This document shows, piece by piece, positions 44,712 through 52,756 of a stretch of 64,000 nt of DNA. The notes under the pieces are model-generated. The model was not told the DNA's origin. It worked only from the letters and a program-made list of their open reading frames with translations, and did not search any database. Source of the stretch: Rhodospirillales bacterium (GTDB lineage: Bacteria > Pseudomonadota > Alphaproteobacteria > Acetobacterales > Acetobacteraceae); NCBI GenBank assembly GCA_947447625.1, contig CANFKS010000006.1, forward strand, positions 1 through 64,000, read 5' to 3'. The first letter of the stretch is position 1. Each line of letters opens with the position of its first letter. The position numbers were made by a program, and so were the translations under genes.

Positions 44712-45667
44712 GACCCCGGGGGTCCGCCGAGCCGCGTGCCAGCGGGCATTTTGCGGCCGCGCAGAAAGGCATCGGCATCGAGGGGCGCGCGGCCGGGGGC
44801 TTGCAGTTTGGTGATGCGCAGGGCGTCCCGGCCGGCGCGCACAAGGAGGGCGTCGTCCAGCAGGGTGCCGGGGCCAATGCTGTCGGGAGCCGTGCTGTCG
44901 GGGGCGTGGGGCTCGGGGGCGTGGGGCTCGGGGGTGGCGGCGAGAATTTTCAGGATGGTGCCGTCGTATTCCGTGAAGGTGCCGGGCCAGGGGTTGAGGG
45001 CGCGGACCTGGCGGTCGAGGAAGGCGGCGTCGCGGCTCCAGTCGATGCGGCCATCGTCGCGGGTGAGTTTCTCGGCATAGGTGATGCCCTCGGCCGGTTG
45101 CGGTGTGGCGGCTTGGGGGGCGGTGAGGACGCGGAGCATCAGATCGGCGCCGATGGCGGCCAGCCCGTCATGCAGGGCGGTCGCGGTGGTATGGGGACCG
45201 ATGGGGATCGTGCCGCGCAGGAGCATCGCGCCGGTGTCGAGGCCGGCGTCCATCTGCATGATGGTGATGCCGGTTTCGCTGTCGCCGGCGAGGAGGGCGG
45301 CCTGGATGGGGGCGGCGCCGCGCCAGCGGGGCAGGAGGCTCGCGTGGATGTTGAAACAGCCGAGGCGCGGCGCGTCGAGCATCGCCTGGGGCAGGATCAG
45401 CCCGTAGGCCGCCACCACGGCGGCATCGAGGCCGAGGGCAGCGAACGCGGCCTGGGCCGCGAGGTCTTTGCGCAGGCGGGCGGGGGTGCGGACCGGCAGG
45501 CCGAGGCGTTCGGCCGCGGCGTGCACCGGGCAGAGACGGACCGACTGGCCGCGGCCGGCGGGGCGCGGGGGCTGGCAATAGACGGCGGCGATCGCGTGGC
45601 CGGCATGGTGCAGCGCCTCCAGGGCGGGCACCGCGAAATCGGGGCTGCCCATGAAGGCGATGCGCAT
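44708..45667 (-). CDS. fmt: Methionyl-tRNA formyltransferase
   Basis: A 319-residue enzyme that formylates initiator Met-tRNA using 10-formyl-THF. The start [19 protein letters not shown] and the active-site stretch [19 protein letters not shown], with the later Asp in QMDAGLDTG, identify it. A short linker near residue 245 ([17 protein letters not shown]) comes from a small in-frame DNA repeat and appears to be a local expansion. It overlaps def by one base. Confidence 0.97.
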   Translation of the reverse strand: MRIAFMGSPDFAVPALEALHHAGHAIAAVYCQPPRPAGRGQSVRLCPVHAAAERLGLPVRTPARLRKDLAAQAAFAALGLDAAVVAAYGLILPQAMLDAPRLGCFNIHASLLPRWRGAAPIQAALLAGDSETGITIMQMDAGLDTGAMLLRGTIPIGPHTTATALHDGLAAIGADLMLRVLTAPQAATPQPAEGITYAEKLTRDDGRIDWSRDAAFLDRQVRALNPWPGTFTEYDGTILKILAATPEPHAPEPHAPDSTAPDSIGPGTLLDDALLVRAGRDALRITKLQAPGRAPLDADAFLRGRKMPAGTRLGGPPGS

Positions 45668-46209
45668 CAGTCGTCGTCCCGCAGGTCGCGCTTTTCGCGC
45701 TGCTGTTTGACGAGTTTGCGCATGATCATGTTGCGTTTGAGGGTTGAGAGATGGTCAACGAACAGGATGCCGTCGAGGTGGTCGATCTCGTGCTGGAGGC
45801 AGGCCGCGAGCAGGCCGTCGCCCTCGATCTCCTGCTTGATGCCGGCCTGGTCGAGATAGCGGACCTTGACGCGGGCAGGGCGGGTGACTTCGGCGTAGAG
45901 GCCGGGGATCGACAGGCAGCCCTCCTCGCGGGTGGCCGTCTCAGGGCTGCGCGCGACGATTTCAGGGTTGATGAGGACATAGGGCACAACCTTGTCGTCA
46001 GGCATCAGGTCCATGACGAAGAGGCGCAGGCCGATGCCGACCTGGGGGGCGGCGAGGCCGATGCCGGGCGCTTTGTACATGGCGGCGAACATGCGCGGCA
46101 CCAGGTCACGGATGCGATCGGCGTCGGCTGGTGTGACGGCGCGGGCCTTGGCTTTGAGGATCGCCTGGGGCGCGATGAGGATGGGGATCGGCTGCACGTG
46201 GTCGGTCAT
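45667..46209 (-). CDS. def: Peptide deformylase
   Basis: A 180-residue metallo-deformylase that removes the formyl group from new proteins. All three family motifs are present: [19 protein letters not shown] (Cys ligand) and QHEIDHLDG (two His ligands and catalytic Glu). It is first in def-fmt-truA, expressed divergently from the Hsp20 gene. Confidence 0.97.
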   Translation of the reverse strand: MTDHVQPIPILIAPQAILKAKARAVTPADADRIRDLVPRMFAAMYKAPGIGLAAPQVGIGLRLFVMDLMPDDKVVPYVLINPEIVARSPETATREEGCLSIPGLYAEVTRPARVKVRYLDQAGIKQEIEGDGLLAACLQHEIDHLDGILFVDHLSTLKRNMIMRKLVKQQREKRDLRDDD

Positions 46210-46350
46210 GGCGGTGATCTAGCGCCGACGACGGCGCGGATCAACGGCATAGCCCCCCTTGCATCGCGGGGCCGGTTGACCAACATAGGATGAAGCGCGG
46301 CCGCCATGATGGGGTCGGGCAACCGCTTCGCTCGGTTGAGGGAGCCTTCG

Positions 46351-46800
46351 ATGACCACGCGTATCTTCGCCTCGCCGCTCGTGCTGGGGTTCGATCATAT
46401 CGAACTGCTGCTGGAGCAGGCGACCAAGAAATCCTCCGACGGCTACCCTCCGTTCAATATTGAACAGACCGGGCAGGCCAGCCTGCGCATATCGCTGGCG
46501 GTCGCCGGGTTTACGATGGACGACCTGCAGATCACGCACGAGGACAACCAGCTCGTCATTCGCGGCAAGCAGGCCGATGACGGGCAGGGGCGGGTGTTTA
46601 TTCACCGCGGCATCGCGGCGCGGCAATTCCAGCGCGTGTTCGTGCTGTCCGAGCATATCGAGGTTCGCGGGGCGTGGATGGAGCACGGGTTGCTGCATAT
46701 CGATCTTGCCCGGCCCTTGCCGGAGGGGCGGGTGCGGACGATCCCGATCGGCAAGGCTACAACGGACCAACGCCATGTCGTCGTGGAGGGCAAGGAGTAG
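46351..46800 (+). CDS. Hsp20-family small heat-shock protein
   Basis: A 149-residue alpha-crystallin-type chaperone like IbpA/HspA that holds unfolding proteins. The core beta-sandwich includes RISLAVAGFTMDDLQITHED and the late strand LLHIDLARPLPEG. A strong GAGGGAG site precedes ATG 46351. No ROSE-type thermometer is obvious by eye in the 141-bp spacer. Confidence 0.92.
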   Translation: MTTRIFASPLVLGFDHIELLLEQATKKSSDGYPPFNIEQTGQASLRISLAVAGFTMDDLQITHEDNQLVIRGKQADDGQGRVFIHRGIAARQFQRVFVLSEHIEVRGAWMEHGLLHIDLARPLPEGRVRTIPIGKATTDQRHVVVEGKE

Positions 46801-46842
46801 GTCTGGCTGGCGGTGCGCGGCGATTGGTCGCATCATGACTGA

Positions 46843-47682
46843 ATGATGACACTTTCTCCGTTTGTGCTGCTCGCGGTGCTCGGCAGCGCGGTGCTGCATG
46901 CCGGCTGGAATGTCGGCGTGCGGCGGCAGACCGACCGGCGGCGCGAAACGGCGCTGATTATCGTGGGGGCGGCGGTGATCTGCGTGGCGGTGCTGCCTTT
47001 TCTGACGCCGCCGGCGCGCGAATCCTGGCCATACCTGGCGATGTCGGGTGTGTTGCATGTGCTGTATTTCATATTGATCGGCGAAGCGTACAGTCGCGGC
47101 GGGGTGTCGCTCGCGTATCCGTTGATGCGCGGCGCGGCGCCGGTTTTGACGGCGATGTTCGCGGTGGGATGGCTGGGGGAGACGATGTCGCCCTGGGCCT
47201 GGGCTGGGGTGATCGGCATTTCATGTGGCGTGATCCTGATGGCGCGGCGGAGCGGGGCGCCGGGGGAGACGGCCGCGATCCCGTTCGCGTTGGCCAATGC
47301 GGTGGTGATTGCGGCCTATACGCTCAACGATGCGCTGGGCGCGCGGGCCTCGCTGTCGCCGGTGGCCTACACGTTGTGGGTGGAGCCGTTGTCGGTGATA
47401 CCGAGTCTGATGTGGCTGTTGCGCAAGCAGGTGATCCGGCTGCCCTCCCGGCAGGAGTGGCTGCGCGGGTTGGGCGGCGGCGGATGCTCGATGGCGGCCT
47501 ATGCGACCGCGCTCTGGGCGATGACGGTGGCGCCGATTGCGCCGGTGGCAGCGATCCGGGAGACGGCGATGCTGTTTGGCGTTGGCTTCGCCTATCTGTT
47601 CCTTGGCGAGCGGCCGGGGGCACGAGGCTGGGCGGCGGCAGGGGTGATCGCGGCGGGGGCGGCGTTGCTGCGGTTTGGGTAG
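46843..47682 (+). CDS. EamA/DMT-family transporter
   Basis: A 279-residue inner-membrane protein with about ten hydrophobic segments in two EamA halves. The pattern GEAYSRGGVSLAYPLMRGAA in the first half and IAPVAAIRETAMLFGVGFAY in the second is typical. Members export metabolites or take up amino acids; substrate unknown. It lies 42 bp behind the Hsp20 gene. Confidence 0.88.
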   Translation: MMTLSPFVLLAVLGSAVLHAGWNVGVRRQTDRRRETALIIVGAAVICVAVLPFLTPPARESWPYLAMSGVLHVLYFILIGEAYSRGGVSLAYPLMRGAAPVLTAMFAVGWLGETMSPWAWAGVIGISCGVILMARRSGAPGETAAIPFALANAVVIAAYTLNDALGARASLSPVAYTLWVEPLSVIPSLMWLLRKQVIRLPSRQEWLRGLGGGGCSMAAYATALWAMTVAPIAPVAAIRETAMLFGVGFAYLFLGERPGARGWAAAGVIAAGAALLRFG

Positions 47683-47748
47683 CAGGCGGCGCGCGCAATC
47701 CCGGAAGGGGACGGCACGTTGGGTAGGCTCGGTTCATTTTTCTGACAT

Positions 47749-48054
47749 TCAGGACGGGGCGACGAGGCGCGGGCGCGGCAGGCCGACGGACATGTCGCGC
47801 GGGCGCAGGGCACGCACACGCGACGGCCGCGGAACCGGATTCGGCATACGCGCGGGGGCCTCGGCGACGGGGGCGGGGTTTGCGTCCGGTTCAGCGGTTT
47901 TTCGGGCTGAAACGCGGCGAGTGGGCGCGGGGGGAAGCTGCCCCGCCTGGTGGGCGGCGATCATCGCGCGCAGCCATTCCAGGATCGCCGCCAGAAGGCG
48001 GGCCAATGGATCGGCGTGGCGAAGGGCGTCCGGCGGGGTTATAAATGCTTCCAT
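47749..48054 (-). CDS. Hypothetical protein, 101 residues
   Basis: A small basic protein. The first part PLARLLAAILEWLRAMIAAH could be one amphipathic helix; the remainder is proline/arginine-rich and low-complexity. I do not recognise a family and no clear ribosome site precedes the ATG. It fills an otherwise empty 460-bp interval, but high GC makes chance frames common. Confidence 0.35.
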   Translation of the reverse strand: MEAFITPPDALRHADPLARLLAAILEWLRAMIAAHQAGQLPPAPTRRVSARKTAEPDANPAPVAEAPARMPNPVPRPSRVRALRPRDMSVGLPRPRLVAPS

Positions 48055-48083
48055 GTCGCGGTTTTATCGTAGGAAAAAAACCG

Positions 48084-48140
48084 TCGCAAGGAAAAAAAGC
48101 GGATGCTTTTTCCAAAAAAGAAGCGCTCGCCTTGCCTTCC
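48084..48140 (-). repeat. Inverted copy of a short CTTCTTTTTTG repeat, left flank of the RuBisCO-like operon
   Basis: Read on the minus strand the segment begins GAGGGAAGGCAAGGCGAGCG and continues CTTCTTTTTTGG, closely matching the plus-strand copy at 50488-50550. The two copies lie in opposite orientation on either side of the HAD-cupin-RuBisCO-like operon, same end facing the genes. The left copy includes the terminator-like hairpin. Confidence 0.7.
48090..48113 (-). terminator. Terminator-like hairpin after the HAD gene
   Basis: On the minus strand GGAAAAAGC pairs with GCTTTTTTTCC around the loop ATCC (one extra T in the right arm), ending in a T-run. It lies about 30 bp behind the HAD stop and probably ends the three-gene operon. 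Confidence 0.65.
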
Positions 48141-48142
48141 CT

Positions 48143-48865
48143 CTAACACCCCATCCGCAGCGCAAGATCGTTGATATCGCTCGCGATAATGTCGAACGGC
48201 GCGTCGGCCGCGAAGTCGCGGGACTGGTGTGGGCCGTATTCGGTGAGACGGGGGAAGAAGGCGGTTTTCAGGCCGCAGGCCTGGGCGGCGCGGAGATCGC
48301 CGTTATGGGCGGCGGCCATCATCACTTCACCGGGGGCGAGGCCGAGCAGGGCGGCGGCGCCGAGATAGGTTTCGGGGTCGGGCTTGTAGTGGTGGAACAG
48401 TTCGGCGGCGCAGATCATGTCCCATGGGATGGCGGCGTGTTTGGCCATGTTGAGCAGCAGGGCGACGTTGCCGTTGGAGAGGGGGGCGATGGTGTAGCGG
48501 GATTTGAGGCGGGTGAGGCCGGGGATGGCGTCGGGCCAGGGGGTCAGGCGGTGCCAGAAGCGGTTGATGTGGTCGAGGTCGGCGTCCGAGAGGCCCGGGA
48601 TGGCGAACTGGACGACGAGGTGCTCGAGGGTGGTGCGGTGCAGGTCGTCGAGTTTGGTCCAGGGCTGCTCGCCGCGGCGGACGCGGTCCATCGAGGGGGC
48701 GTAGTTGGCGCGCCAGGCGTCGACCAGGGCGGTCCAGTCGGCGGCGATGCTGCGGGCGGCGCCGAAGGCGGTGAGATCGGCGATCAGGCTGGAGCGCCAG
48801 TCCACGACGGAGCCGAAGGTGTCGAACAGGATGGCTTTGACGGTTGTTTTGAGGGCGGCGGTCAT
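48143..48865 (-). CDS. HAD-superfamily hydrolase, haloacid-dehalogenase type II-like
   Basis: A 240-residue HAD enzyme. The nucleophile Asp is in AILFDTFGSVVDW; the second motif Ser/Asn is LSNGNVALL and the Lys is in HHYKPDPETYLGAAAL; the acidic loop reads MAAAHNGDL rather than the usual VGD. The family removes halide from 2-haloacids or phosphate from small molecules. It is coupled to the upstream cupin by a 4-bp overlap, so it may act on the product of the cupin or RuBisCO-like protein; that is inference. Confidence 0.85.
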   Translation of the reverse strand: MTAALKTTVKAILFDTFGSVVDWRSSLIADLTAFGAARSIAADWTALVDAWRANYAPSMDRVRRGEQPWTKLDDLHRTTLEHLVVQFAIPGLSDADLDHINRFWHRLTPWPDAIPGLTRLKSRYTIAPLSNGNVALLLNMAKHAAIPWDMICAAELFHHYKPDPETYLGAAALLGLAPGEVMMAAAHNGDLRAAQACGLKTAFFPRLTEYGPHQSRDFAADAPFDIIASDINDLALRMGC

Positions 48866-49332
48866 GCGGGGCGTTCCGTACGGTCGAGGAAGGCGGCAAC
48901 GGCGGGGGTTTCGCGCATGGCGGCGCGGTCGGCTTCGGTGGGCAGGCGGGGTTTGTCGCGCAGGGCGTTGACCATGCAGAGGAAGCCGAGCGGTTCGCCG
49001 GCGGTGGCGCGGAACTGGTGCCAGGCCCAGGGCGGGATGGAGACGAGGTCATTGGTTTCGACATGGCGGATTTCGGTGCCGACCATGCAATCGCCGCGGC
49101 CGCGCAGGATCAGCACGGCGTGGGCGTGTTCATGGCGTTCGAGAGTGGAGTAGCCGGCGGGGGCGACTTCGAAATAGCGCAGTTCGCAGCCCATGTCGGG
49201 TTCGTGGAACAGGACCTGTCGGGTGACGGACTTGAACGGGGTGGTCGCGTCTTCCTTGTAGGGCAGATGGGCCACACCCTCCCATCGATAATCATCGAAG
49301 CGGCGGAAGGGGGGGGAGCGGTCCTGGTCCAT
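48862..49332 (-). CDS. Cupin-domain protein
   Basis: A 156-residue single-domain cupin. Motif 1 provides metal ligands in ERHEHAHAVLILRGRGDCMV and motif 2 in IPPWAWHQFRA. Such proteins bind Fe, Mn or Ni and act as dioxygenases, isomerases or lyases. It lies between a RuBisCO-like gene (29 bp) and a HAD gene (4-bp overlap). In Rhodospirillum rubrum a cupin next to a RuBisCO-like gene releases methanethiol from methylthioxylulose-5-phosphate; the same pairing here suggests but does not prove that role. ATG 49332 has a GAGGA site; a longer TTG form begins at 49347. Confidence 0.85.
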   Translation of the reverse strand: MDQDRSPPFRRFDDYRWEGVAHLPYKEDATTPFKSVTRQVLFHEPDMGCELRYFEVAPAGYSTLERHEHAHAVLILRGRGDCMVGTEIRHVETNDLVSIPPWAWHQFRATAGEPLGFLCMVNALRDKPRLPTEADRAAMRETPAVAAFLDRTERPA

Positions 49333-49361
49333 GGAGTCCTCAAGCAAAGGAAGGGGGGGCC

Positions 49362-50465
49362 TCAGGCGAATGCATGGCGCGCGACGGTGGAGACGAAGGC
49401 TTCGACTTCGTGGGTCAGTCGCTCCCGCGTCGCGAGCAGGGCGCCGCCGATCAATACAATGGTGTCGGGGCCATAGAAATCCAGCATTTCGCCAATGCGG
49501 GCCTGCGTCATGCCGCCGGCCGGGACGGGGAGGCTCGGCTTGATGGCGCGCCAGGGGGCGCGGGCGGCGGCGGCGAGGGACGTGCAGGTGGCGGGGCTGT
49601 AGCCGAAGCGGCCGCCGTGATTGGGGTAGACCACCGCATCGGCGCCGATCATGCGGAAGAGTTTGCCGTAGAAGAGGGGCGGGGCGATGCGGGCGATGCC
49701 GGACAGGGTGGGGTGCGTCATGAACCCGGCGGCGGGGAATTCGCGCACCACGGTGGCGAAGCTGGGCATGCCCGCGATGAGGGGGGCGATGAGGAAGGCG
49801 GGGATGCCGCGGGCGAGGCCGTGGCGGATCTGGGCGCGCATGGCGTCGAGATTGCCGGAGAGGCTGGGGAGGTAATGCGTGCGGTGTCCGCTGCGGGCGG
49901 CGATATTTTCGAGGGCGTCGGTGACGGCGTCAACGCGGTCGATGAAGGGGGAGTAGGGCTGGTCGGCGAGGCCGTGGTCGTCCTTGATGAGGTCGATGCC
50001 GCCTTCGGCCATGCGGGCTGCGATGGCGGCGAGGCCGGCGGGGGGGAGGCCCTGCGGCTTGAGGGCGCCGCTGGTGAGGGCGCGGGCGGGGGCGCCGGCA
50101 AGGGCGCGCAGGCCGGCTGTGCCGAGGTTGGGGCCGGGGAAGGCGTCAACCAGGGAGGCGGGGAGTTCGGCATCGACGAGGTCGATCCCGTCCTGGATGG
50201 AGGTGTTGCCGAACAGCATGTTGAAGAGTTGGCCGGCTTCGTTCGCGATGGTGGCGGTGGCGAGGCCGATGCGGACTTCGAAGCGGCCGGTGCCGAGATC
50301 GGCGATGGCTTCGACCCGGCCGACGATGTCGTTCAGCACATGGGCGTCGTCGATGCCCTCGACCGGCATTTCGACGCTTTGCTCGACGGCGATGCCGTGG
50401 GCGCGAGCCTCGATGGAGGCGGCGGTGGCGGTGACATGATAGATGGCGGTGAGGCGTTCGGACAT
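49362..50465 (-). CDS. RuBisCO-like protein (form IV), large-subunit family
   Basis: A 367-residue member of the RuBisCO large-subunit superfamily without carboxylase ability. The equivalent of the K175/K177 region is GALKPQGLPP, with the second lysine replaced; the carbamate region is LIKDDHGLADQPYS, keeping Lys and Asp but with His instead of Glu204; His294 is kept in GFMTHPTL; the Ser379 region reads PAGGM. Such proteins are isomerases, enolases or decarboxylases of phosphosugars (MtnW, MTA-isoprenoid shunt, OiaX). First gene of an operon with a cupin and an HAD enzyme. ATG 50465 begins MSERLTAIYHV. Confidence 0.88.
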   Translation of the reverse strand: MSERLTAIYHVTATAASIEARAHGIAVEQSVEMPVEGIDDAHVLNDIVGRVEAIADLGTGRFEVRIGLATATIANEAGQLFNMLFGNTSIQDGIDLVDAELPASLVDAFPGPNLGTAGLRALAGAPARALTSGALKPQGLPPAGLAAIAARMAEGGIDLIKDDHGLADQPYSPFIDRVDAVTDALENIAARSGHRTHYLPSLSGNLDAMRAQIRHGLARGIPAFLIAPLIAGMPSFATVVREFPAAGFMTHPTLSGIARIAPPLFYGKLFRMIGADAVVYPNHGGRFGYSPATCTSLAAAARAPWRAIKPSLPVPAGGMTQARIGEMLDFYGPDTIVLIGGALLATRERLTHEVEAFVSTVARHAFA

Positions 50466-50487
50466 GGCGGTTTCATGCCTGCAAAGG

Positions 50488-50550
50488 CGGGAGGGAGGCA
50501 AGGCAAGGGCTTCTTTTTTGAAAAAAAGAAGCAAAAAACTTTTGTCTGGT
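50488..50550 (+). repeat. CTTCTTTTTTG repeat, right flank of the RuBisCO-like operon
   Basis: Begins GCGGGAGGGAGGCAAGGCAA, then the hairpin CTTCTTTTTT/AAAAAAAGAAG at about 50510-50531 and AAAAAACTTTT. It lies between divergent genes, so it does not end any transcript on the plus strand. An inverted related copy is at 48084-48140. From memory, similar A/T-rich hairpins are dispersed in Acetobacteraceae genomes. Confidence 0.75.
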
Positions 50551-50728
50551 TGGGTTGGGGGGATCGGTCGTCGCGCGGGGTTTGCGGCGGTTTTTTACCG
50601 AAAAGCGACCCCTTGCGCGCCTCGGGAGGCGGGTTCGCGCAAAACGGTGCTTGTCGTGGGGGGCAAGGGGGATTAACGGTCCCGCGTTTTGGGCGGCCAG
50701 CGGGGCTGTCGTATCTGGAGGGATGAGC

Positions 50729-51766
50729 ATGGGCTACAGGGTCGCGGTTGTCGGCGCCACCGGGGCGGTCGGGCGCGAGATGTTGAAAACCCTGGCCGAG
50801 CGAAAATTCCCCGTGAGCGAAGTGGCCGCTCTGGCCTCGGCACGTTCGGTTGGCCAGGAGGTTTCGTTCGGCGAAAAGCAGGTGCTCAAGGTGCAGAACC
50901 TGGAGACCTTCGATTTCACGGGCTGGGATATCGGGTTGTTCAGCCCGGGGGCATCGATTTCGGCGGTGCATGCGCCGCGCGCGGCGGCGCAGGGTTGCGT
51001 GGTGATCGACAACACCAGCCATTTCCGCATGGACCCGGATATTCCGCTGGTGGTGCCGGAGGTGAATCCGCAGGCGCTGTTGAAGAACAAGCGCAACATC
51101 ATCGCCAATCCGAACTGCTCGACGATTCAGATGGTGGTGGCGCTCAAGCCGCTGCACGACAAATACAAGATCAAGCGCGTGGTGGTATCGACCTATCAGG
51201 CGGTGGCGGGCGCGGGCAAGGAAGGGATGGACGAGCTTTACACCCAGACCAAGGGCAGCTTCGTCAACGATCCGCCGCGGATGGAGGTGTTCACCAAGCA
51301 GATCGCCTTCAACTGCATTCCCCATATCGACAAGTTCATGGATGACGGGTCGACCAAGGAGGAGTGGAAGATGGTTGCCGAGACCCGCAAGATCCTCGAC
51401 CCCGATGTGAAGGTGACCGCGACCTGCGTGCGTGTGCCGGTGTTCATCGGCCATTCCGAGGCGATCACGGTTGAATTCGAGCGTCCGGTGACGGTCGAGG
51501 GCGCGCGGGCGGCGCTGCGCGCGGCGCCGGGCGTGGTGGTGATGGATACCCGCGAGGATGGCGGCTATATCACGCCGCTGGAGTGCCAGGGCGAGGATGC
51601 GACCTATGTGAGCCGCATCCGGATCGACCCCACGGTGCCGCATGGGCTGGCGTTCTGGTGCGTGTCGGACAACCTGCGCAAGGGTGCTGCGCTGAACGCG
51701 ATTCAGATTGCGGAGAGCATGGTGGCGCAAGGGCTTATCGGCAAGAAGGCGACCGCGGCGGCGTGA
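50729..51766 (+). CDS. asd: Aspartate-semialdehyde dehydrogenase
   Basis: A 345-residue NADP-dependent enzyme that reduces aspartyl phosphate on the route to lysine, threonine, methionine and cell-wall diaminopimelate. The NADP fold VVGATGAVGREMLKTLAERK opens the protein, the catalytic Cys is in ANPNCSTIQ, and the substrate region is VSTYQAVAGAGKEGMDEL. ATG 50729 is preferred because GGAGGG lies 6 bp before it; ATG 50723 is too close to the same site. Confidence 0.96.
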   Translation: MGYRVAVVGATGAVGREMLKTLAERKFPVSEVAALASARSVGQEVSFGEKQVLKVQNLETFDFTGWDIGLFSPGASISAVHAPRAAAQGCVVIDNTSHFRMDPDIPLVVPEVNPQALLKNKRNIIANPNCSTIQMVVALKPLHDKYKIKRVVVSTYQAVAGAGKEGMDELYTQTKGSFVNDPPRMEVFTKQIAFNCIPHIDKFMDDGSTKEEWKMVAETRKILDPDVKVTATCVRVPVFIGHSEAITVEFERPVTVEGARAALRAAPGVVVMDTREDGGYITPLECQGEDATYVSRIRIDPTVPHGLAFWCVSDNLRKGAALNAIQIAESMVAQGLIGKKATAAA

Positions 51767-51859
51767 TTGCGCCGCGTTGACCGTCCGCCGGGGCAGGCGT
51801 AAGGGAATGGCCGATACGGCGCCGCAGCCACGGTGCCGGGAGCGAAGGAGTTGGCTCGC

Positions 51860-52291
51860 ATGCTGGATACCCGTGAATCGCTGATGGTGGCGCGCACGTC
51901 GGATGGGCGCACCGTCCGCCGGCCGGTTTCACCGCATTTGCAGGTCTATCGGTTGCATCTGCTGATGGTGCTGTCGGGTTCGCATCGCATCACCGGCATG
52001 GCGCTGTCGGTTGGGACGGCGATCCTGCTGTGGTTCCTGGTTGCGGCGGCGTCGTCGGATGCGGCTTATGGCTGGTTTGCGTGGGCGATCGGCTCGCCGA
52101 TCGGATATCTCGCGATGTTCGGCTGGACCGGGGCGCTGTGGTATCATTTCTGCAACGGCATCCGGCATCTGCGCTGGGATTTCGGCAAGGGGTTCGAAAT
52201 TCCGGATCTGTACCGCTCGGGGCGGATGGTGCTGGCGGCGACTGCGGTGCTGACGGTGCTGACCTGGGTTGGCATTTTCCTGGCACGTTGA
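51860..52291 (+). CDS. sdhC: Succinate dehydrogenase cytochrome b556 subunit
   Basis: A 143-residue membrane anchor of complex II. The opening RPVSPHLQVYRLHLLMVL followed by SGSHRITG is the SdhC signature, and the heme ligand is His in LWYHFCNGIRHLRWD. Three TM segments. First gene of sdhCDAB. An AGGAG site precedes ATG 51860; a longer form would start at 51833. Confidence 0.95.
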   Translation: MLDTRESLMVARTSDGRTVRRPVSPHLQVYRLHLLMVLSGSHRITGMALSVGTAILLWFLVAAASSDAAYGWFAWAIGSPIGYLAMFGWTGALWYHFCNGIRHLRWDFGKGFEIPDLYRSGRMVLAATAVLTVLTWVGIFLAR

Positions 52292-52305
52292 GAGAGGGCA
52301 AGCAG

Positions 52306-52707
52306 ATGACAGACCATAATTCCGCGCCCTCGGTGATGCGCAGCAAGCTGGGCCAGGCGCGCGGGTTGGGCGCGGCGGGCTCGGGGTTCCATCACTGGTG
52401 GGCCCAGCGCGTGACGGCGTTTGCGCTGATCCCGCTGACGATCTGGTTTGTGTGGGCCTGTGTCCACATGATCGGCATGACGCGGGCCGATGTGGCGCAT
52501 TTCATGTCCAACCCGCTGGTGGCGGGATCGATGATCGCGATGATCGTCATCACGTTCCATCACCAGCAACTCGGCTTCGACGTGATCGTCGATGACTACG
52601 TGCGGGGCGATACCAAGGTGATGGCCCGGCTGATCCTGAAGGGGGTCAACTGGCTTTTGGCGCTGGTTGCTGTCGTCGCGGTGTTGAAACTCGCATTTTC
52701 CGGCTGA
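52306..52707 (+). CDS. sdhD: Succinate dehydrogenase membrane anchor subunit
   Basis: A 133-residue three-TM subunit. [20 protein letters not shown] opens the first TM and the heme/quinone-side motif [18 protein letters not shown] is typical. It sits 14 bp behind sdhC and 49 bp before sdhA and completes the ubiquinone site with SdhB and SdhC. Confidence 0.95.
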   Translation: MTDHNSAPSVMRSKLGQARGLGAAGSGFHHWWAQRVTAFALIPLTIWFVWACVHMIGMTRADVAHFMSNPLVAGSMIAMIVITFHHQQLGFDVIVDDYVRGDTKVMARLILKGVNWLLALVAVVAVLKLAFSG

Positions 52708-52756
52708 TCTATACGCTGCCTATCCTGGCCCGCCTCCTCACCTTGGACGCACATCG

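Noticed and set aside
49362-50465. True RuBisCO large subunit
   Set aside because: Key residues (Glu204, second substrate lysine, Ser379) are replaced and no small subunit or phosphoribulokinase is nearby.
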